Shown here piece by piece: positions 56,336 to 64,000 of a DNA stretch of 64,000 nt. Source of the stretch: Hydrangea macrophylla. Its lineage: Eukaryota; Streptophyta; Magnoliopsida; Cornales; Hydrangeaceae. The translations under genes were made by a program, and so were the position numbers. The stretch's first letter is position 1. Each line of letters opens with the position of its first letter. The stretch lies in the NCBI GenBank assembly GCA_033977485.1, contig CM066993.1:24232001-24296000 (forward strand), written 5' to 3'. Under the pieces are notes generated by a model. That model had not been told where the DNA came from, made no database searches, and saw only the letters and a list, made by a program, of their open reading frames with translations.

Positions 56336-56640
56336 GGCACACAAAGTCTGTCTCGACATCGAAGTCATTTGTCCTGACCAATTTTCTATTCGTCCAGATC
56401 CTTAGTTGATGTTTTCATAAACCATTGCCGCAGTCCTTCATTCTTGCTCTGAGCTTCAATAATTCAACTGATAAGGGTTGGTTCTAAAATAAGGCATCCA
56501 AAATGTTTCCCTTCTTCTTATTCAGTGGCTTGAATATCAAATTCTACTAAGTTTTCTAATGCTTGCCACTCTTTAACCATCAAAGAAGTGATTCTTCTCA
56601 AAGCGTCAATGACTACATTTACTTCACCAGGGTGGTATTG
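56336..56640 (-). pseudogene. Chromovirus-type pol fragment (RNase H end to integrase start)
   Basis: Minus strand: YHPGEVNVVIDALRRI, the RNase H end motif usually read YHPGKANVVADALSR, then SLMVKEWQALENL and a CRDRLCVP-like end of the spacer before the integrase zinc region. Cut at right by the E6 LTR and at left by E5. Confidence 0.75.
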
Positions 56641-57646
56641 TGCCATGCCCCAGCGTAGAAAAAATAGAAAAAAAAATTTCCATCTTAGACCCTTAAGTAC
56701 ATGACTAGTTGATTCCCCAAATTTTCCATAACCAAACAATAATAATAGAACATGACTAATCATAAGATAAATCCAACATTTGCATACATGGTTATATTAC
56801 AATGAAAGAAATGATAGTACTAGTTAGCTATTACAACTTCATAGGTACATCATTGTCTTATGGCATCAGGGCCTTACAAAAACTATTACAAAAGATAGGA
56901 AAGGTCTTCTGATCAAGATTATAACCAAAAACATTTACAAGATTATAACTACTAGTCTTCTGTTTAACTAGTGCAGCCATAATCATCCTCAGTGTACTTT
57001 TCCTCCACATCCTCTTCTTGGGTAACATCACAACCTGTATATTCATCATCTAGAAAAGCTAGACATGGGAATGTCCAGTGACGTAAATTGCTGCTAGCTT
57101 ATGAAAGCTGAGTGAGAAAACAAAATCAAATGGAACTTATATAACCACACACAAACGAAATATGCTTACTCTTTTAATACGTCTTTTAAAGAAAACCATG
57201 TTCCCTTCATTGGATTATGACTACTAACTTGCCTGACTAGTTATTTAAAAAGAATATGAATAACCAACTTGACTTATATTGACATCCTTAAACACTACTA
57301 CCATCCCTTACTAGAGTCTGACACTGAGTCCCAACTCTCAACACAAGTCTGACACGGAGTCCCGACTTGACTAACCCTAGATTCTGACACGGAGTCCCAA
57401 CTCACTACACTGAGTCTGACATGGAGTCCCAACTCACCACACTGAGTCTGACATAGAGTCCCAACTCATACCACTGAGTTTGACACGGAGTCCCAACTCA
57501 CACCACTGAGTCTGACACGGAGTCCCAAATCACAACACTGACATACCATCCTACTAGGCCTTAGTGGCCACTACTCGACGACTATACCTTTCCACACTAA
57601 CCAGATTCCGCAGCCTAGATAACGAAATCGACGCTTGGTTCTTAGC
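56641..57646 (-). repeat. E6, truncated chromovirus LTR
   Basis: Plus-strand start TGCCATGCCCCAGCG resembles the E7 LTR start TGGCATGCCCCGAAG, and both carry GAAAGCTGAGTGAG in the same order. It is cut at 57646 where E7 inserts. Contains the tandem repeat 57305-57545. The rest lies outside the window. Confidence 0.6.
57305..57545. repeat. Tandem repeat, about 32-bp unit, seven copies
   Basis: Units GAGTCTGACACGGAGTCCCA plus about 12 bp (ACTCACACCACT type), with a few substitutions between copies, in the E6 LTR. Confidence 0.85.
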
Positions 57647-58335
57647 ATGGCATGCCCCGAAGTAGCAAAAATAGAGAAAAATAAATTTTCTTTTTGGGTC
57701 CATAGAGAATGATAAGTGAAAGTCACTATTATCCACACCACACAGTACTAGTCCACAAGAATAATAAGAACAGTAACATAAACAACTGGATATAAAAACA
57801 GTGTCACTATTACAAGTATCAGAGTGTGGTCCTTAGGATCACAATAGTTCTAGAGACAACATATGCCCAAGTACCCGTCAAACTAAACAAGTTCTAGAGA
57901 AATACAGAAATATAAACTAGATAACTATCTGCAGGTCTTTAGCTGACATAAGGGTAGTCGTTAGTGTAGTAGGCATCTCCGGCATAACCATCATCAGTGG
58001 GGCCACCTTCTCCATAATCCACTCTGGGTAGTAGCCATATATCACCGTTGATTCCATCACTTGCATTGTTAAGGAGAGGTAGTCCGAACGGGAAATGTCT
58101 AGGCAATAAAGGCAGTCAGCTTACTGAAAGCTGAGTGAGGACTAACTAACACAGTCTCATAGGAATAAAGTAATTACTAGTCATGAACGATATAACTTAG
58201 TGATACTAATAATATCTTTTCCCCTTTATTCTAACCCTTCATTATCTGATTCTTATCATCTTCCAACTCTAAGACTGACTGTACAAATCCCGACTGACTA
58301 TATTGAACTGATTATATCATCACGATATACTAGTG

Positions 58336-58500
58336 ATCTTGTTCACCACTTTTAAGAACTCTTTCTATTCACCGCTTTTAAGAACTCTTGTGAGCACCAT
58401 ACATCGCTCTCATATAATGACTAGTCTATGGACGCACCAATACTCTTGTTCACCGCTTTTAAGAACTCTTACTATTCATCGCTTTTAAGAACGCTTGCGA
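58336..58500. repeat. Interspersed 22-bp repeat, four copies
   Basis: TTCACCGCTTTTAAGAACTC occurs in two pairs, separated by GAGCACCATACATCGC-type spacer, in the E7 LTR. Confidence 0.75.
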
Positions 58501-58857
58501 GTATCATCCATTCATAATCCATATGCATCAATACTTCTTGCTAGCACAATACATATGCTCACATCCCACATAGACGTGTTCACGACCAACTCATAATACC
58601 GACATATTTGTACTAACGATCACCAAAACCCCACTGACTCAATCACCAGGATTAAACAATGTTACCCACCTTTATTGCATTGAAATGCTACTAACGTTCC
58701 GAACGTTATTACGTTACTCACCATGTTATCTCCATCTCATTATCGTAACCCCCTTACTTCAGTAATTCATAATATTGCATAGTAGAAACATGGATCATTA
58801 ATGAATGACTAAGCATTATGAAATATAAACTAAAAGAAAACATCCTAGTTCTGTTAA

Positions 58858-59001
58858 GGTTCGATCGATTGAAGTAATCTCAATCGCTTGAAGGAAGTGA
58901 TGTTCGATCGATTGAAGTGTTGTCGATCGATTGAAGTCATTTCGATCGATTGAGACTCAGGGTTATTCGATTGATTGAACCTAGTTCGATCACTCGAACT
59001 T
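58858..59001. promoter_or_regulatory. E7 LTR palindrome cluster, downstream of TATA
   Basis: Six or so TTCGATCGATTGAA-type units, the same sequence type as in Athila elements E1 and E2. Confidence 0.5.
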
Positions 59002-59182
59002 TGTCTTCTCTAGATTCTGGCAGTGAACGTCCACAATCTGTTAGGGTATGTTTGGGTTAATATGAAAATGTACAAAACATGTAAAACATTTTAACTAAGC
59101 TACTGAGTGAGTTTGGAACTCACCAAAACGTTGTAAGGGCGTGTTTGGCTTGAATTCCAACCTTGAGGAGCTTTAATGGCCT

Positions 59183-59330
59183 CTCTCCCCCTCTCTCTCT
59201 CTCTCTCTTTCTCTCCCCCCTCTGTCTTTGCCTCCTTTCTTTCTTTTTCCTCTTCTTCTTCTTCTTCTTCTTCTCCTTCTTCTGTCTGTCTGTCTGTCTC
59301 TGTCTCTATCTCTCTCTCTCTCTTCTGACT
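59183..59330. repeat. CT and CTT microsatellites
   Basis: Runs of CT, CTT and CTGT in the E7 LTR; ORFs through them are artefacts. Confidence 0.9.
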
Positions 59331-59391
59331 AAATATATATATCTACATGTGTGTATATATATATGGGTGTATGTATGTTTATATAGTCAGG

Positions 59392-59554
59392 CTCTAAAGA
59401 GGGCGCCCTCTCTTTATTAAAGAAAGGACCTCGGGTTTGGCTGTCGGATCATGTTTAAAAAAAGTGAAATGACAACAATACCCTTTATGAAAACACGATC
59501 CGACGGCCAAAACAGAGGCCTCTCTTTAATAAAGAGAGGGCGCCCTCTTTAGAG
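59392..59554. mobile_element. Foldback MITE, 163 bp
   Basis: Terminal inverted repeats of about 36 bp (59392-59427 and 59519-59554, one mismatch, containing GGGCGCCC) and a further inner inverted match (GTCGGATC/GATCCGAC) make the whole unit a near-complete hairpin. No coding capacity. It starts 13 bp downstream of the E7 TATA box. No clear target duplication was found, so superfamily is unassigned. Confidence 0.8.
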
Positions 59555-59566
59555 AGTTTTCGTCTG

Positions 59567-59580
59567 TTTATATATATAAA
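59567..59580 (-). promoter_or_regulatory. E7 LTR TATA box
   Basis: TTTATATATATAAA on either strand, with the palindrome cluster 136-311 bp upstream in minus orientation. Confidence 0.5.
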
Positions 59581-59715
59581 ACACAAGCACACAACTCTCT
59601 CTAAACTCTTGGTTCAGCAAAACACACAAAAGCACATGAGCATAAGGTACATATAGAGGGGGAGGGGTGCAGGTGGCCATGTTTGCGGGAAACTTAGGAT
59701 TTCTAATCATTACAT

Positions 59716-59891
59716 GTTCGATCGATTGAGAAAGCTTCGATCCATCGAAAGCAGATCGGTCAGGTTTGACTGATTGAAGTGGCGACCATGTCATAAATTC
59801 ATGTCGGGAGGGTCTCGATCGATCGAACAATGTTCGATCGATTGAAGAAAGAAATTCTTGATCGCTCGAATTGACTTCGATCGATTGAAGG
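59716..59891. promoter_or_regulatory. E7 LTR palindrome cluster, upstream of TATA
   Basis: Six or more TTCGATCGATTGA/TCGATCGATCGAA units; same place relative to TATA as cluster A1 in E2 despite the different lineage. Confidence 0.55.
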
Positions 59892-60018
59892 TAAGATTTC
59901 AAGTTTGGACAAGGGAAAAATATAGAATCTCTCTATATTAATAAATATTGAAATTACAGGGTATTACATCATCCATAGTACTAAGGATTTCGTTCTTGAA
60001 ATAAAAAACAAACAAAGT

Positions 60019-61280
60019 CTAAAACAAAAGCAGAAATTTCTCTCGCATTTCTGGCTCTAGTTGCCACAAAGCTTCTCCTTCATTATGATGCTTCAACTGG
60101 ATCTGGACTAACGGAATCTCCTCATTCCAGAGCTTCTTGATTCCATGGTCTAGGATCTGCATTGGTCCTTCATTTAATGTAATGTTGTGGTTGACTTCAA
60201 TATCCTCAAAGTTGATCTCATGCGCTGGGTTATGATCACACTTCCTCAGCATACTGATGTGGAAAACATTGTGCACTTCTGACATCTTTGGTGGAAATGT
60301 AAGTCGGTAAGCAACCTTCCCAACATGTTCTAGAATCTCGAATGGTCTGATGAATCACAACGATAACTTACCTCTCTTCTGACCAAATCGGACGATACCT
60401 CGGATAGGTGAAACCTTGAGCAACGTGATCTCCAACTGTAAACTCTAAGTCTTTGCATCACTTGTCAGCATAACTCTTGTGTCGCGTCTGAGCTGTCCTC
60501 ATCTACTCACGTCCATTCTGAATCTTCTTGCTGGTTTCTCGTACTATCTTTGGCCTAAGAAGTTGAGTATCCTCGACTTCGGCCCAACATAGTGGTGATC
60601 AGCAAGGTCTTCCGTACAAAGTTTCAAATAGCGCCATTCTTATACTCATATGGTAACTGTTGTTGTAGGCAAACTCGATCAACGGTAAGTGTATCTCCTA
60701 AGAACTCTAAAAAATCAATAACGCAAGCGCGTAGCATGTCCTCCGTCACTTGATTGACTCATTCAGTTTGCCCATCGGTCTGTGGATGAAAGGCTGAACT
60801 CAAGTTCAATGTTGTCCCCATCGCTATTTAGAGACTCTTCCAAAACTCTGCGGTAAAGCCTGAATCTCAATCTGACATGATAGAAATAGGCACTTCATGT
60901 AACCGTACAATGTGTTGTAGATACATCCAGCTCAAACATTCCACTAGATATTTCATACTGTAGGCAATAAAATGTGCCATTTTTGTAAGTCGATCCACGA
61001 TCACCCAAATTACGTCGTGGTTTTGCTGTGACTTCAGCAATCCTACCACAAAATCCATGGTTACATGTTCCCATTTCCATCAGGGAATCAATAATGGCTG
61101 TTGAAGTCCAGATGGTTTCTGATGTTCTGCCTTTACTTGTTTACAAGTAAGACACTGAGATACATACTCAGCTTCTTCTCGCTTCATTCCTTCCCACTTG
61201 AAATTCCTCTTCAAATCCTTATACATCTTCGTACCTCCAGGAAAAATCATCATCCGTGACTTATGTGCTTCATCCAATAT
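60019..61280 (-). pseudogene. E7 integrase with chromodomain-like end
   Basis: Minus strand: KMYKDLKRNFKWEGMKREEAEYVSQCLTCKQVKAEHQ (zinc region, 61260-61120), core start MDFVVGLLKSQQNHDVIWVIVDRLTKMAHF (61058), a badly decayed middle at 60300-60860, then VFHISMLRKCDHNPAHEI and the chromodomain-like LVQIQLKHHNEGEALWQLEPEMREKF ending at 60019. The final module is typical of Tekay/Del chromoviruses, where it steers integration to heterochromatin. Confidence 0.8.
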
Positions 61281-63233
61281 TTATTTTTGGAGATTTTCTT
61301 CAGTAGGTACACAGAGTCTACCTTTACATCTTAGGGCTCCGTCTGTACCAATACTCCAAACCTCTGGTTCTTTGGCTGACATCTTGGCGAACCCTAACTT
61401 CAAATCTTCCATTATCTGTTGAGCTGCTATGATATGGTTGATCAAAGTTGGCTCCACTGGCTGAAGATCGAATTTAGCTAAAACTTCCAATGCTCTCAAT
61501 TCTCGAATTAATAATTCAGCGATCACTAGTCGAGGTTTACGACTCAAAGCATTTGCTACGACATTTTCTTTACCTGGATAGTATTGTAATGTAAAGTCAT
61601 AGTCCTTGAGTAACTTCATCCATCTTCGTTGTCGTATGTTCAACTCCTTCTGAGAGAACAAATACTTTAAGCTTTTATGATCGAAAAATAGATCAAACTT
61701 CTCTCCATATAGATAGTGTCTCCAAATCTTTAGTGCAAACACTATTGCTGCCAATTCCAGATCATGCGTAGGATAGTTCTTCTCATGTACCTATAATTGT
61801 CTTGATCTGTATGCAATCACATTACCATCGTGCATAAGTACGCAACCAAGTCCTTGGTACGATGAATCACTGTAGATCACATACCTTTCTCCACTCTTAG
61901 GTATCGTGAGTACTGGTGCAGAAATCAATCTTTTTTTTAACTCCTGAAATGCACCTTCATGTTTGTCTGCCCATTCATACTTTATCTCCTTTCTTGTCAA
62001 ATTCGTTAAAGGTCTTGCAATCTTAGAGAATCCTTCGACAAATCTCCGATAAAATCCTGCTAGACAAAGAAAACTCCTAACCTCTGTCGCATTGGTCGGT
62101 CTAATCCAGCTTGAGACTACATTGATCTTAGATAAGTCCATCAAGATACCGTCTTGAGATATAATATTTCCCAAAAACTTGACCTTGTAGCCAAAATTCG
62201 AACTTGCTGAATTTTGTATATAACTTGCTATCTCTGAGTGTCTGCAAAACAATCTGTAAGTGTTCCTTGTGATGCTCCTTCATCTTTGAGTAGATCAGTA
62301 TGTCATCGATGAACACTATAATGAGTTTACCCAGATATGGTCTGAATACTCTATTATTCATTAAGTCCATGAATAATGCTAGAGCATTTGTCAATCCTAA
62401 AGGCATAACTAGAAACTCAGAATGCCCGTATCATGTCCTGAACGCAGTCTTCGACACATCGTCCGGTCGAACTAATAGTTGAGGATATTCCAAACATAGA
62501 TCGATCTTTAAAAAGGTCCTTTATCCTTGTAAATGGTCGAATAGGTCATCTATCCGAGGTAGTGGATAACGATTCTTGATCGTTACCTTGTTCAACTCCC
62601 TGTAGTCTATACAGAGTGTGTTCCGTCCTTCTTCTTCACGAATAGAACTGGTGCTCCCAAAGGAGACGTATTTGGATGAATGAATCCTAAATCTTTGAGT
62701 TCTTGCACTTGCTTCTTCAGTTCCAACATCTTAGTCGGTGCCATCCTATAGGGAGTCGTAGATATTGGCAACGTACCAGGTACTAGTTCCACATAGAAGT
62801 CTATTTTTCTCTTTGGTGGAAGTCCCTTAATATCCTGAAAGTCTTGTATTGTAGGAATCCGATCCATTGTGAGTTCAGTACTGTTACTACTAATAGTAGC
62901 TAAACCACTCGTGAGGAATAGGTCGCTTGTTGACTGACACTGAAATTGAATTGTCAGTCATCTTGGTATTGGAAATGCAATCATCCTATTAAGGCAATCC
63001 AAATTGGCACCATACTTAGTCAACTAATCTATTCCTAGGATAATGTCAAACTCTGACATCGACAGAAGTACTAAGTCCGCTGGAAGATTCCTATCTCCCA
63101 AGGTTAGTGGGCAACCTTTACACACTTTACCCAGCTTAATAGTCACTCCTAATGGTGACATAACATTAAGTACTGGCTCAAGTGTCTGGTGTTCTAAACC
63201 CAACTGATGCACAATCTTAACAGTGATAAACAA
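61281..63233 (-). pseudogene. pol: E7 protease end, reverse transcriptase and RNase H
   Basis: Minus strand: protease end with DLVLLSMSEFDIILGID (63045), RT start [30 protein letters not shown], a decayed stretch 62410-62600, [10 protein letters not shown] with the Asp pair near 62310, VRSFLCLAGFYRRFVEGFSK, then RNase H with [38 protein letters not shown] and [16 protein letters not shown] near 61570. At least five frameshifts or stops. Confidence 0.85.
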
Positions 63234-64000
63234 TTATGCAACTCCAGTATCAAATAAAGCTTCAATTGGACTATGAAAGAGTACAAACGTACCTTCCAAG
63301 TGTTGCTGCTCATCAGCATTAAAGGCTGCTTCTCTTGGGATTATAGGATTCATCCTGGTCTGATTTGGGGGTCCTTGAATTCCTTGCACTGGTGCCCCAT
63401 AGTACCCTTCGTGAGGAACACGACAATCCTTGCTCAAATGTCCCGGCTTGTTGCAATTCTGGCAGACGAGATCCATTCGATGATTACCTCTAAAGACTAT
63501 GCAGAACTTGGCAATGTGCCCTTACTTTACGCAATTAAAACATCCTTCGTTATTACTTGGCGGGGCTGTAAGCAGTGCCTAAGGTTGTGGTTATCGCTAT
63601 TGATATTGCTGGGGTCGAGGAGCCCTGCTGAGGATATTGCTGTTCTCGCTGTTGATATTGCTGGGGTCGAGGAGCCCTACTGAGGCTTCCTGGTTTCTTC
63701 CCAGGTTCTCTTGTTCCCTTAAAAAGTACCCTGAGGTCCCCAACCCTGGGTATGTCTCAGTGATTGGTTCTGGAAATTTCTCTGTGGCTAAAAACTTCTC
63801 GACGGCTGGGGTCGATTTATCTGTGGTCCTTGTGCTGGATAAGCATCCTTTTCCAATCCTGGAGTGAATCTGAAAATCCCCTCAAACGACTGATTCAAAT
63901 GACCAACCATCATATATCTGAAGTGGAGGTTCAATCCTTGGTGAAATCTCTTCACCTTCTTCTGTAGGGTGTCGATTATATGTTGAGCGAATCGAGACAG
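63234..64000 (-). pseudogene. gag: E7 gag C-terminal part and protease start
   Basis: Minus strand: Gln/Pro-rich region with a duplicated RAPRPQQYQ block (63600-63685), a first zinc knuckle CFNCVK-GHIAKFC with a stop inside (63545-63500), a second intact knuckle CQNCNKPGHLSKDC (63465-63425), then GTFVLFHSPIEALFDTGVA with the protease DTG motif. Continues beyond the window. Confidence 0.75.
63606..63682. repeat. Imperfect tandem duplication in E7 gag
   Basis: GATATTGCTGGGGTCGAGGA followed by GCCCT(G/A)CTGAGG occurs twice, 54 bp apart, encoding the repeated Pro/Gln-rich block on minus. Confidence 0.8.

Larger units (their letters stand above)
57647..59968 (-). repeat. E7 3' LTR (about 2322 bp)
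   Basis: Plus-strand ends TGGCATGCCCCGAAG and GGGTATTACA; on minus it starts TGTAATACCCTGT, typical of Tekay-type LTRs. Contains TATA (59567-59580), palindrome clusters 59716-59891 and 58858-59001, four-copy TTCACCGCTTTTAAGAACTC repeats near 58336-58500, CT-rich runs 59183-59330 and an inserted MITE. TAGCA (57642-57646) is the presumed duplication. Confidence 0.75.
57647..64000 (-). mobile_element. E7, Tekay-type chromovirus, runs off the right edge
   Basis: Minus strand: 3' LTR at left, pol 60019-63233, gag with zinc knuckle from 63234 to the edge. Gag, protease, RT, RNase H, integrase and a chromodomain-like C-terminus are recognisable but broken by many stops. It is inserted into the E6 LTR. 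Confidence 0.8.

Noticed and set aside
59163..59420. Ser/Leu/Phe-rich ORF of 85 codons in the E7 LTR
   Set aside because: It is a translation of CT and CTT microsatellites.

Overview
The window looks like angiosperm heterochromatin. Almost every base can be assigned to Ty3/gypsy LTR retrotransposons nested in one another, and I see no intact host gene, rRNA, tRNA gene or CRISPR array. Plant origin follows from the Athila, Tat and Tekay type polyproteins, primer binding sites matching plant tRNA-Asp and tRNA-Arg, and a plant mobile domain pseudogene. The species cannot be named from this sequence.

Layout. (E1) An old minus-strand Athila-type element fills 1-4179 and 18773-22965 and runs off the left edge. 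(E2) A younger plus-strand Athila copy, 4180-18772, sits inside E1, with 1628-bp LTRs, target duplication TAGTC, and gag, protease, RT, RNase H and integrase plus accessory ORFs. (E0) A decayed Tat-type element lies at 22966-26835 and 35168-39997: pol is on minus, while two accessory reading frames are antisense on plus. (E3) A very young minus-strand non-autonomous element with gag and protease but no pol, 26836-35167, interrupts E0's antisense ORF (duplication ATCCT). (E4) A plus-strand Tat element, 39998 to about 51665, has a 2964-bp 5' LTR, a tRNA-Arg primer site, and decayed gag, protease with G-patch, RT, RNase H, archaeal-type RNase H, integrase and an antisense ORF remnant. (E5) An old minus-strand Athila-like element with an unrecognised ORF, about 51700-56335. 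Then a chromovirus pol fragment (56336-56640), a truncated LTR (E6, 56641-57646), and a minus-strand Tekay-type chromovirus (E7, 57647 to the right edge).

How it works together. Each full element has the usual retrotransposon logic: an LTR promoter with TATA box, a tRNA primer site next to the 5' LTR, gag and pol, and a polypurine tract next to the 3' LTR. E3 lacks RT and integrase, so it must have been mobilised in trans, plausibly by Athila-lineage enzymes because it shares their primer tRNA and a related gag-protease.

Most unusual signal. LTRs of different lineages carry clusters of short dyad-symmetric repeats just upstream of the TATA box. There are three sequence types: TTCGATCGATCGAA (E1, E2, E5, E7), TCGCGCGA-type (E3) and GGCACTCAGTGAGTGCC-type (E4 LTR and E0 antisense-ORF promoter). 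Further clusters occur downstream of the TATA or in internal non-coding DNA. A second notable signal is an Athila accessory ORF (11668-12595) that becomes one 269-codon frame when a 118-bp GT-AG intron is removed; the intron phase and splice sites are conserved in the diverged E1 copy.

Limits: boundaries, duplications and motif counts were read by eye. Lineage names rest on recognising conserved motifs, not on a search.
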